Assembly: GCA_023213315.1 (NCBI GenBank)
Contig: JAKCPI010013917.1
Span: forward strand, 1-64,000
Length of the DNA stretch: 64,000 nt
From: Euborellia annulipes
Taxonomy: Eukaryota > Arthropoda > Insecta > Dermaptera > Anisolabididae
Reading direction: 5' to 3'
The notes beneath the pieces are model-generated. The model saw nothing but the letters and a program-made list of their open reading frames with translations, did no database searches and was not told the DNA's origin. This document shows, piece after piece, positions 45,426-55,616 of this stretch. Made by a program: the position numbers and the translations under genes. The number at the start of each line of letters is the position of its first letter. Within the stretch, counting starts at the first letter, position 1.

Positions 45426-46084
45426 GAAAAAAAAAATGATAGAAACAAATAACTTGATTGCGAAAAACGATTCTTTTGAATATGAAATTGAATATTTTAT
45501 ATTTCACTAAGGGTAGAGGGATAATATAAGCTGTTGAAAGGGGAGGGGAGTTCACGTGTCATTAAAAAAAAATAGTTTTTTATTTTTTATCTTTTTTTTT
45601 TAAACACTCACACTTTTTTCTCATTCACACTCAACACTCACACACACATTCACACAGTTTTTTTGGCAACTCAGGCCATATAAGACTTTGACGATAACCG
45701 ATATTAATTAATAATATAGGGGAGACCGGGGCAGGTTGGCCCACTAATTTTTATTTCTTTTATAAAATTTTTTATTTAATCATTTTCGTTTATGTTTTCA
45801 TTTTAAAATGTTGGTGTAACCTTAAGCTACCAAATGGTCATCGTAAAAGTCTCCTAAATTGATGTTAAAATTAAAAAAAATAATTATTTCTAAAAGATTT
45901 CGAGTGGGCCAACCTGCCCCGTGGTCGGGGCAGGTTGGCCCGGTCCTCGGGGCAGGTTGGCCCGGAAGGCATTTGTTATTTTTATATGAATAAAAATGCA
46001 AGAAAATAATTTAAAACAACCTAATTTTAACACACACAATTTATTTTAAATTATAATTGGTTATTGCAACAGTTTCAGTAATAA

Positions 46085-46318
46085 GTGAGTACTAAATCAA
46101 AAAAAGTATATCGTGACTTCAAGAACTTTTCCTTTTTCAGTTTTTCTTTTGTATTTACGAATCACTGTTATAACCGTGGTCCAGAGGTTGGAGATGAGAG
46201 TCAGAATGCTATGAAGAGCATTGCAGACACCTTACTTGGGCTTGGCAAGTTGGCAAAAAGAGTATCCCAACAAGGGTCCCAACTTTTCTCTCCCAACGCT
46301 CAATTTGTGCTCTTTTGA
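46085..46318 (+). pseudogene. Coding-like fragment inside the TA transposon
   Basis: The frame reads NRGPEVGDESQNAMKSIADT then LLGLGKLAKRVSQQGSQLF near its end, a stretch with protein-like codon variety unlike its AT-rich neighbours. The first half (KNFSFFSFSF) looks like translated pyrimidine-tract DNA with a ttttttcag acceptor-like site at about 46,131-46,140. I do not recognise the product. It may be a transposase remnant or a captured host exon. Confidence 0.3.
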
Positions 46319-46326
46319 AAAATCTC

Positions 46327-46515
46327 TTAGCCCTCGGGGCTTAGTGTAGAGGTTATCGTGCTAACCATTTGGATACCAAATGGCTTAAATAAGAATGCCT
46401 GGACCCCCAAAATATATAATTATTAATACAACGGTTATCGTAAAAGTCTTATATGGCCGGAGTTACCGAAAAGACTGTGTGAATGGGAAAAAAGTGTGAA
46501 TGTTTAAAAAAAAAA
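46327..46515 (+). mobile_element. SINE-A copy lacking B box, nested
   Basis: Head (ctcggggcttagtgtagagg) runs to gtgctaaccatttgg, where the B box is missing, then hairpin arm, core, tail and A run. It lies within the TA transposon. Confidence 0.8.
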
Positions 46516-47331
46516 AAACGCGGAAACACTTCATATCTTCCCGAACCACAGATATTCAAAGAACTAGAACGTTTTAGAAAACAATAAGAACATATTCATA
46601 TATCTGATATCAATTTCCCAAAAACAAACACACGTGCTCATTTATGATGCAAAATTTCCTCCAATAAACTCTCAATGACGGCCAGTATAACATCGATATT
46701 TATAATAATTTTTATTTTGTTACTTTTACATCATTCATTGCCACTAAAATTGAAAAGATAAAACAGGATTTAACGATTTCCTTCATACAAGGACAAAAAT
46801 CGAGTGGGCCAACCTGCCCCGTCATTTTTGGGCCAACCTGCCCCATCGTCATATTTGAAACAATTTTTATCCCGCACAAATCCCGTTGATGTTTTTTAAT
46901 TAATATGCCATGGAGAAATAATCCTTATACTCTAACCTTTAAACATAGTGCTCACTTTTGATCTTCGAAGTAACCAAAAAGTAGATAAAACAATTTTATT
47001 CATCTAATGAAAATTTACTCCAAGGTGCAAAAAACGAATAAATGATCCTAGCTCATGCGAATTTACTCCGATCGCTATAGTTGTTTTGGCGGAAGGTGTG
47101 TGGCAGTGCTATTAACCTTCATTCTGATCCGTATCACAATCGTCCAATTATTCTGCGAAATATCGCGACTGGGCCGACCTGCCCCGTGGGCCAACCTGCC
47201 CCGGTCTCCCCTACATATCGGGGGTCCAGGCATTTCAATTTAAGCCATTTGGTATCCAAATTCTATATGGCCTATATTTTTGTTAATCAAATTTCTTTAA
47301 TATCTTTTTACACAGGGGTGGATTAAGGGTT

Positions 47332-47644
47332 TTTTTTTTTTTATTTATTTAGGGTAGGGCTACTCGGCCATCCCTCACAATACAATAAGTACATATAAAT
47401 TTATAAAATATCAATACAAAATCAAAGCAATAAAAAATACAATAATAATACAAAATTAAAGCAATAATACAGCAAATCCAAACAATAATAATACAAAAAT
47501 AAAACAAAATCAAAGCAATAATAATACAATAAAAAACAAAATCAAAGCAACAATAAGGCAATAATACAGAAATAATCATACAATAATAAAACAAAATCAA
47601 AAAAAATAATAAAACAATAATAATACAAAATTAAAGCAATAATA
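47332..47644 (-). mobile_element. LINE 3' end with internal minisatellite, perfect target duplication
   Basis: Read on the minus strand: a stretch of repeated ttttgtattattattg-type units, then gtgagggatggccgagtagc, then an (aaat)n/A tail. Flanks ggattaagggtt at 47,320-47,331 and 47,645-47,656 are identical (12 bp), so the insert is bounded exactly. There is no open reverse-transcriptase frame, so it is a heavily 5'-truncated copy. Confidence 0.75.
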
Positions 47645-48185
47645 GGATTAAGGGTTGAAAAATAAAATAAAATAATTTCAAAATAAAATAAAAATTAAAA
47701 TAAGCTTAATTATTTATAAATGTATTCAAATTATTTTGAGAGTAATTTCGCGGTGAAGGCTCGCATTTACTTAAAGAGGGGGGGGGGTATGAAGGCATTA
47801 ACCAGGGGGGTTAATGCCCCATCCCCTATATTGCATAAAGATGTTAATGTTTTGTAATACTTTTACTAAAAAATAAGTGCATTCCGTTTGAGTTAAAATT
47901 TATATTCAATATTTAGCAAATATCAAAGTGGGGTAGAAACATTTTAATGTCATTCTAAAATTTCTTATTACTGGGGCGGAATTAATTTTTGAACATTTCG
48001 AAACTCTCATAAACAGATAATAATAACACTGGGTAACTTATGAACCCATCGAATCCCTTGTAGAATTTTGTAGGGATTTTTCTCATTAGGTAGAAAAGTA
48101 AGATATGATTAGTCCACTTAGAATTTTACTGGGGTGAGTTACCGCATCTTTTTTATTATAGAACTAATCTCAATTCTGATTTGAA

Positions 48186-48450
48186 TTTTTACTTTCTCTT
48201 ACCTATATGTATAAGTTAATACACATATAGGCCTATATAGAGAGAAAGTATTGGATTCATGTCAAAAATTCGATGTCGAGACTTTGATGGATATACACAT
48301 TCTGAGGTCCCCTGAATCCAAAAAATGTGGTTTTTGCGACATGTTCTGTCTGTGTGTCTGCTTGGGTTCAATTTAGAGCATGAAGGAATTGAGCTAGGAG
48401 GTTGAAATTTTATATTTAATTTAGGCACCCCCCCCCCTAGGGCGTGAAAA
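48186..48450 (+). repeat. PalX fragment inside composite hAT copy 2
   Basis: Counterpart of 3,218-3,450, ending at the same ggcgtgaaaataagatttga junction. Confidence 0.7.
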
Positions 48451-48479
48451 TAAGATTTGAGAAAAATATTTTTCTTCAT

Positions 48480-48645
48480 GAATGAAAGTTAGAAGAAAAC
48501 GCAGCCATCCTCGGAGCTGTTAGTGGTCATCCGAGGATGGCTTTTACCAAGGCCGAAACGTCAGCTTTTAAAATATATTTTTAAAGAAAAAATTCTGGCT
48601 TCGTTTTCTTCTAACTTTCATTGCTGATACAAATTCCACCAGCCA
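48480..48645 (+). repeat. Foldback, right arm retained
   Basis: gaatgaaagttagaagaaaa, then ccgaggatggcttttaccaa, then ggccgaaacgtcagc and the outer arm cttctaactttcattgctg. Compared with 3,487-3,683 most of the left arm is deleted. Confidence 0.65.
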
Positions 48646-48929
48646 TAAAATACCCTTATACCAGCGTTTTCCAAACTGTGAGGCGCGGACTAGTCTAACA
48701 AGGGGAGGCGCGAATATTGGCCACCAGAACCAATTTTCCAAATGATTGCTAGTTTTAATATAAATAAGAATAAATAAAAAAAATATTTTTATATAAATTT
48801 ATATTTTTTAGCATTGAAAATGTTTGTTTTTGTAATATTTTATAAAATGGGGGGGGGGGAGGCGTCATAAGATTAATTATTTTTAAGGGAGGCGTGATAA
48901 CATAAAGTTTGGAAACCACTGTCGTAAAG

Positions 48930-49571
48930 TATTCATGTTTATAAAAACAAGTTTAGGTGATTTTTATTGAATTTTCATCTTCTTATAAATATGCCTGGTA
49001 AATTTGAGATACAGAAAAAAAAAATAATAAAAAAAAAAATTGATTGCGCCTCACTTCACATTTTATTGACATGATAAATGTTTCCAAATGAACGAACCTC
49101 TCTGCTCTGCTCTACATAGAGCCAAAAAGTACCAATACTTTATTGATGTACTTTCTCAGTTTTTTTTTTTATTTTTTATTTTCTCAAAATTCGCTCCTAC
49201 GATTTTGATTAAAATTCATAAATCAACTATTTTTTAGATGCTCTTAAAAAAGTATATCAGTGAAACTTTTCGTAGAAATCGTTTGAAGTACACTTTATGC
49301 TAATCTTCATTAGCATTTCGGCAGGGTTTAAACGCTTAATTTGAGGGCTTTACCATTGCAATCTTATTTTTTTTTTGTGTTAATTGAATGATCCGGGAGG
49401 GCGAACCGTTCAGAAGTTTAGAATTAATAAATTAGTGCCACCCTATTTTATATATAACTGTACAGTATATAGCAAAAGCAGATAATTCAATGAGACTATA
49501 GATTTTAAAAATAAATAAATTTTGATGAACTTTAACTCTAAAAAGACCTTGACCTATAGCTCCAAGGTAGA
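48930..49571. other. Intron sequence with PalX middle fragment
   Basis: 49,115-49,290 is a PalX middle block (gtaccaatactttattgatg ... gatgctctta). The rest is AT-rich. Confidence 0.5.
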
Positions 49572-49725
49572 TCATTGCCTTCTGGTAGTATAGTCAGGGT
49601 TTCTCATCCCCTCCCAGGAGAGAAATTTATTAAAATTAAATTGGATACCAATTGAAATAAATGGAGACAGGGTTTAAATAACCTCAGATTTGAAAAAGAC
49701 CTTAAACAAATAAAAAAAATTCTAA
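49572..49725 (+). mobile_element. SINE-B copy, decayed
   Basis: gtttctcatcccctcccagg then gagagaaatttatt, hairpin ggataccaattgaaat, core gtttaaataacctcagattt then gaaaaagacc. The tRNA-like head is badly worn. Confidence 0.6.
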
Positions 49726-50008
49726 AATGAGTAAACTTAGGTCAAACTCGCAGCCTCAAAGGTAATTTTTTCTAACGCTCAAAAAAAAAAAAAAAAATCA
49801 CACAGTATTTTTTTAAAATTTATTAGGAAATTAAACCCCAATGGCTTCGTCATGTCATCCAAAAGAAAATTACAAAGGAAAAATATTTTTTTTTCTCTTT
49901 ATTTCTGGCTTTATTCATTCGATACTGCTTTGAAAAAATCTTTAAAACACCAACCTTAATTATATAATTTTAACAAAAATTGAATTTCTCCCACTTTCAA
50001 AACAAACT

Positions 50009-50290
50009 CATATATGGACCCTGTTATGCATTAGTGTGTCAAGCGCCAAAAAAAATTAAAAATTGTGTTAAGCACGGAATATTGTTTCAAATGCTATAAT
50101 TAATAGTATTTTTGATGAAATATGTCATAAAAAAAATTTATATTTAATGTTACTTGCAAAATTGACAAAAAAAAAATTATATATAATCCAATGAAAACAA
50201 AAAACTGAAAACAAAAACCTTTAATGTTAATTTCCTCAAAACTCGGTAGCTGGCGCTTGACACACTAATGCGTAACAGGGTTCATATATA
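50009..50290. mobile_element. Inverted-repeat element F
   Basis: Arms of about 40 bp: catatatggaccctgttatg ... gtgtcaagcgcca (50,009-50,048) and tggcgcttgacacactaatg ... gggttcatatata (50,251-50,290). The body is AT-rich and noncoding, at 282 bp a typical MITE. A solo arm is at 5,995-6,058. Confidence 0.75.
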
Positions 50291-52639
50291 GGTAAGAAAA
50301 GGTAAAACAAAAAAGCGCTCCCCATTCCTTTCTCAGAATCTTTCCTAATGCAAGCAGTTTTTTTTTTTTTTTTTTTTTTTGCAAATCGTATTTTATTTTT
50401 TTTTCGTCAATAATTCATGAACCTTAGCCCGCCGCCTTTAAAGGAATTTATTTATTTATAAAAGATAAAGTAAGAATGTGTTGAATCCCAGAAGATTTGT
50501 ATTATGAAAATAAATATACAGTAAATTCAAAAAATTGCATAATTTAAAAACCACCATTTTTTCCGTATTTTCTTTTTCTTCCCCCTCCACCCGCCCCCTT
50601 CTCTACTCCCCTAATCCATTTTACGATTTCTGAGTTTGACTGATACGGAGTCTTTGATGTGCCATCAAACTTGGATGCGACCAAGCGTTTATGATTAGAC
50701 CGCTTTCGATAATTCCATTTTACCGATTCACTGAACGTCGAATGAGTTTCTTTTCATCCTTTCTGTAATTAATCTCCTGAAAATCCCTACACAGCAAAAT
50801 TATGCAAAGATTTTCGAATTATTTTCATATTTTTTATTATTTTAAGTTTTTAGCGATCTCAGCTAATTTAACTGACCGAATGCCGTTGCTGTGGTCCAGT
50901 GGTTAGGGCACACTCAGTACAAATCAGTGGATGCATAGTTCAGCTGCCCGCGGCAGGCTCGGTTATTTAAATTAATAAATATTAAATATTTTAAGCTTAT
51001 TTTCTATACACATTTAATACGTTTGAGAAACTTCGCTATACATAGTCCATATTGTCAGAATCCAAGAAAAATAGTAGGGTCTTGAAATCTGAAAATTTTC
51101 ACACGAAAAAGATTTTTAAGCTTAATGAGCATCAAGAAAACCTTTTTTGGACGATCCGGGCGATTACTCCTCCCCCTCCCCTCCAAATGAATAAATAATA
51201 TAAAATAGATTTAATATAAAATGTCTTTATAAAATTTGAAAACTCTACATTTACATTTCTTTGTCTATATTATTATTATTATTTGGATTTCAGAGGAAGG
51301 GAGGTGGGGGGTTTGAATCACTATAATCTCCCCTCTGCTACGGTCCTGATTATAATAATAAAATAATTAAATCTCAATGCAAAACCCTAAAAATTACTAA
51401 ATTTTTCCTTCTGATTAACAGTCATAGAAAGCGGCCTGAGTTGGGTGTGTCACGGCTAATATTTATTATTCATTCTTAAAAAATAATCTATCTGATTTGG
51501 TATAAGTTTTTATCTAAAATTTTCCCGCATTTATTTGGGCGGCTGAATATAGTTAAAAAAATATTTGTTATAGATCCTTTCTCTCTAATTAAATCCTGAA
51601 ATGATGCTTCATTTATAAAAATTATTTATAACCATACTTTTTAAATTATCTTATATTAAAATAAATTTTGGTCTTTTTGATAAGCTCTCCTATTTAGTAG
51701 GGCTATGTTGAATGTAATCGAATAAAAAATAATTATTTCGTATTCAAAAACCATTAATGAAAAATTAACGTTTCCATTTATACAGGAGGAAATGATTTTT
51801 ATTCCCGTTGGGGGAGAATTTTTGCTTTGATGAGAGAAACAGTTTACAACTCTAATTAACTCCAAAAAAAAAAAAAAAAAAAATACTAAAAACTGCATTA
51901 GCACAGGGTTTATATTCAAATAAATATTTTTTAGAAAATATAGGAATGCGATGTGATATGAAGTTTTTATTATAACGCCTCTAGGAGATCGAACTTCTTC
52001 ACTCCTGGTTTCGCCTCGCCACTATGATTCTCAGCAGGCGATATAAGAGAGCATTTTAGAAATAATTAAATAAATTTTAATTACTTTCGCTCTTAAATGC
52101 TCCTATTGTTTTTCATAATTATTGAAGAGTAGGACAATTTTTTTTTAATCGAAATTTCATTGGAATGGGTTTCTTGTTTCCAAAAAGTTGTGAGAAGACA
52201 CGATTCTTATCATTTTATTTATTTATTTTATTTTTTTAATTTTTCTGAAACGTTTCATAAATACTTGAAACAATCCTATATTATTTTAATAATTGTCCTA
52301 TTTATTTATAGGGACTATTATTTTAATTAAATTGTATCCGATTGGTTCATTCTTTACAATGACAACACTTTTGAACTTTTCTCGTTTTTATTGAAATTTT
52401 GTATTGATTTGCCCTGTTCTTGTATTTCTTTCTGAATACCTCACACCGTTATTTTAATAATAAAATTCTAGTTATTAAAAAATATTTTTTTTTTTAGCTA
52501 TTTTAATTCAAATTCATCAAAATTGAATAGATATGGTTATCAACACTTGTCAGTTTTTTTTTTAATTAAAAGGATTTTTTTTTCCATTTCAACGATGAAA
52601 CATGTGTAAATCTAAATTTATTATTTCCACAGATTGTGA
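50291..52639. other. AT-rich intron sequence
   Basis: 50,883-50,975 has a tRNA-like A box (gtggtccagtggttagggca) and may be a SINE head of a third family. 50,560-50,800 is GC-balanced. 51,150-51,355 contains ccccctcccctcc and ctcccctctgctacgg. No gene. Confidence 0.4.
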
Positions 52640-53100
52640 ATGAATGAGAAACGGTTTTGACGCTGACCAAGGGGTTTTATTATTTAATTAACTGAATTGG
52701 TGCAAAAAGCGATCGTCCCCTATTTTTGCGATCTAATGAATCGATATGTAGAACCTGTGCGCATTCCACATTTGACCCTAATCTCGCTTTTAGTCCCCTC
52801 CATGGCACTGCTACGGCCATTCTTTATCCCCTTTTGGTGAGGGGCGTAGTCCTCCCCTTTGCGGTTTGACACGGGGCCAGAAGGGGGGGGGGGGTCGAGG
52901 CCTAGAGCCCCTCTCCTTTCTCTCTACTCCGGCTCTCACCCAGGGCTTTGCCCTAAAGCCGAACTTCCTCAACTCAAAGGGCTGGCTGGTTTTGTGCTCT
53001 CTAAAGCTGCAGGGATGCTGTTCGACTTCCGTTTGGGTTTGTCACTTGTACGATTCGATTGCTGGGGAAACCGCAATCTGACTTACTAACTTTTACGAAT
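52640..53100. promoter_or_regulatory. GC-balanced island
   Basis: 52,790-53,090 is GC-rich for this intron (ggcactgctacggccattct; a G run at 52,883-52,896; ccctaaagccgaacttcc). Two overlapping open frames of 71-76 codons occur with no family signal, and the G run makes their frame unreliable. Confidence 0.3.
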
Positions 53101-53579
53101 ACATTTCCCATTAGAAATTCGTTTTTTTTTTTCTAGAATTCATTAAATCACTTATGTTTATAAATGTATAATTTTTATCTTTTTTTTTATAATAGTGAAT
53201 AAATTACAAACCTGAAAAAATATTTGATCCAGATTTGGAAGCTATCATCATTGACGCCAATTTTGGAAGTTGTATGTGGTATAGAAAAAAAAATTAATTG
53301 AGTGAGAAAGGATTTTTTAGATAGCTTGTGATATTTTATAGTTCAAATTGACTCAGGGGCTAGCAAGCACGAGCTCCCCGAGTTAAGATTGAATCTGTCA
53401 GTCTTTTCCCCTACTCAATCATCAAACAGCCACAGGGCTGCTTACTCTTCCTCACTTTCTCTATTGCATCTGACTTATGGAATAATAGATAAAAATAAAA
53501 AAAGTAAAAGAATTATAAGTATGAGTATTTGAGAGAATGATTTTTATTTTTTGAATTTCAAATTCCTCTTTCTCCCTCA
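53101..53579. other. AT-rich intron sequence
   Basis: No gene. Confidence 0.4.
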
Positions 53580-54260
53580 GGGGTCGTCCACATATTACGT
53601 CACGTCTTTTTCGACTATATTCTAGTCCCCCGCCCCTCTCCCCTGTCATAGTTAGTCACATACAAACAATCCCCCCTCAAATATTGTCACAACATAGAAC
53701 TACCCCGCCCCCAATAGTCTGTTGTTCCTTAATGATAAATGATAAAATTTCATATACAAACTTCATATCATTTTACTTTTTTTTTTTAGTACACGAGTCT
53801 CATCCCCCGATCTTTACAAACACACGTTTCGTTTTATAAATTCAACTTAGAATTGTGATGTCTTACTTAGAGAAACCCCCGGGTCCCCCATAACACAATT
53901 AGGCTAAACGCACACCAATTAAACAAAAACGTTTTTGTCTAAAACTATTTTTTCAATGCTGTTTTATGGGTCAACGCACACCGAAAAGACAAAACACAAT
54001 TGGACAAAATTCGATATTATTGAACAAAATGTTTTGCCATTGAGCATTTTGCTCAATCGGTGTGCGTTGGCAAAAAAAAACGTTTTGCTCTTGGACAAAA
54101 CATTTTGTTCGAAAACGTTTTTGCTCAATCGGTGTGCATTGGCATAGAGCAAAATGTTTTGTCCGAAAACGTTTTTGCTCAATTGGTGTGCGTTCAGCCT
54201 TAGTAACGTTTCATCCAGACCCCCCCCCCCTAACGCCTTACGTAATATGTGGACGACCCC
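53580..54260. mobile_element. Inverted-repeat element E, copy 2
   Basis: Ends ggggtcgtccacatattacg and cgtaatatgtggacgacccc as in copy 1, in the opposite orientation internally. The body matches copy 1 (gagtctcatccccc inverse, cacaattagtaacgt) but is split by the 298-bp MITE below. Confidence 0.75.
53902..54199. mobile_element. PIF/Harbinger-like MITE nested in element E
   Basis: Ends ggctaaacgcacaccaatta and the inverse of ggctgaacgcacaccaattg form about 35-bp arms. TTA flanks both sides (53,899-53,901; 54,200-54,202). Element E copy 1 retains the unoccupied site (cacaattagtaacgt, inverse strand), confirming insertion and duplication. The interior repeats gctcaatcggtgtgcgttgg and aaaatgttttg blocks in both orientations. 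Confidence 0.8.
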
Positions 54261-54385
54261 TTAGGTACAGATAGCAGCCAGATGTTAGATAATTCTTACA
54301 TAATAAATTTATCTATGCAATATTTTATTAATCAGCGATGTCGAAACGTCTTTACTCAGAGATGAAAGATATTTTTAAAATTTCT

Positions 54386-54475
54386 TTTAAGGTCTTTATA
54401 GGCTTCAAAGGCGACCCATCTCTATTTATTTTGAATGATTGGTAGCCAATTCAATTGAAATAAATGTTTCTCACA
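54386..54475 (-). mobile_element. SINE-B 3' fragment
   Basis: Inverse of gcctataaagaccttaaa with the hairpin ttggtagccaattcaattga and a cgacccatctctatttatt spacer. Confidence 0.55.
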
Positions 54476-54979
54476 CTGAAATACAATAATAAATCTTATA
54501 ATTATGTTGTCATATTTTTTTTTTTTCTTAGCTTACTTACCCCATTCCATTCTACTTTCATAAGTGCTAGCCTTTTAAGAGAGATCAAATAAAAGGTTAT
54601 TGTCTTTCACTTTCCTAGAGAAAATGAACCAAACACCCCTAATGACGTCTCGACTTCTTCCGGCCCCATCAGGCCTAAAAATATCCCCTCGCGACGCCGT
54701 GAAGCCAAGGATACATAAATATCCCCCCGTCGCTTCTTCTTTTTGTCCATGAGACACTCGCTGGATGAAATCACTTTTTTCAACTTTAAGTTGTTGAGTT
54801 GTTTTTTTTTTCATATTCTTATTCTTAAATCAAGCAAGCGACCTAAAAGTAAGATGATAAAAAATTAATAAGATACAAATAATTTATTAATATTGTTTTA
54901 AAACATTTTAATGAAAAAAATGAAAGAAATTTTTAATTTTTTAAAATTTAATTTATTATAAATATAAAAAATATATTAA
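54476..54979. other. Intron sequence with GC-balanced spot
   Basis: 54,530-54,800 is GC-balanced (cttccggccccatcaggcc, ccctcgcgacgccgtg). No gene supported. Confidence 0.35.
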
Positions 54980-55612
54980 GGGGGTTCAGGAGCGACGTCT
55001 AAACGTAACTGTTACTTTAAAAAAAAAACTAGACTATTATAAGGAATTTTTCAATGCGGTTTTTTTAAAAATGAATTAAATTCATAAGAGATTATTGGGA
55101 CATCGAGCTATAATTTTTTTAATGACTTATTAAAAAATTATCGTAATTAATTTTTTTGTTATCAAGCAAATACAAAAAAACAATCTGTCCCAATAATCTT
55201 TAATTTTTTTTTAATTTAAAAATGAATTTATTGTTATTATTAATCACATATTAATTAAGAAATTTTTAAAATAAGCTTAGATGATTTATTTAAAATCCAA
55301 CTGTCAAATTAGTTCAGCATTCTTGCAATAGATGGCAGGCTAGTCCAACAGCCGATCGCCTAATGGCCTATATCTGGCCTATATTTATATATTTGTATGC
55401 TTTTATAAAAGATACATAATATATAATAACATAAAGTATTTATTATTAAAAGATCAATGAAAATCAACCAAATGCATTAAATATTATTATCTACCATTCT
55501 GACATCTCTTGGCAAATTTTTGAATTACTTGATTTTTTGGGCATACTTTTTATGACACACTACGCCATCTTATCGGGAAAAACATGCGTAACCACTTCGC
55601 TCCCGAGTCCCC
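54980..55612. mobile_element. Inverted-repeat element with TTAA at both ends
   Basis: Left end gggggttcaggagcgacg and right end cttcgctcccgagtcccc are inverted with a few mismatches. TTAA lies on both sides (54,976-54,979; 55,613-55,616). Inside is an inner inverted pair (gagattattgggacat / tgtcccaataatctt). Noncoding. A TTAA duplication would suggest piggyBac, but the ends lack the usual CCC start, so I leave it unassigned. Confidence 0.5.
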
Positions 55613-55616
55613 TTAA

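Larger units (their letters stand above)
45719..47211. mobile_element. TA-duplicating transposon with GGGGCAGGTTGGCC ends
   Basis: Terminal inverted repeats begin GGGGAGACCGGGGCAGGTTG at 45,719 and are perfectly inverted at 47,211 for about 26 bp. TA lies on both sides (45,717-45,718 and 47,212-47,213). Six further copies of ggccaacctgcccc, in either orientation, lie inside (near 45,907, 45,926, 45,948, 46,806, 46,830, 47,171). Ends like this with TA duplications are known from pogo-type elements of the Tc1/mariner group; that placement is from memory. No full transposase remains. Confidence 0.75.
45592..47261 (-). mobile_element. SINE-A copy split by a DNA transposon
   Basis: 45,592-45,718 holds the A run, tail and core of a minus-strand SINE-A. 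47,214-47,261 resumes with ggggtccaggcatttcaatt and the hairpin arm, then stops (head missing). The 45,719-47,211 element sits exactly between them at a TA. Confidence 0.8.
44457..48921. mobile_element. Composite hAT element, copy 2, with nested insertions
   Basis: Left end cagcgttttccaaactg at 44,457; right end agtttggaaaccactg at 48,921. The flanks 44,449-44,456 and 48,922-48,929 are both tcgtaaag, a perfect 8-bp duplication. Order inside: left MITE half, SINE-A, interior matching 2,880-3,115, extra sequence, split SINE with a nested transposon, LINE tail, extra sequence, interior matching 3,115-3,968 including the PalX fragment, foldback arm and right MITE unit. About 0.9 kb of extra interior (45,150-45,590; 47,262-47,331; 47,645-48,075) has no counterpart in copy 1, so copy 1 may be a deletion derivative. 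Confidence 0.75.

Noticed and set aside
53935..54274. Overlapping frames in the Harbinger-like MITE
   Set aside because: Produced by the internal repeats read in several frames and on both strands.
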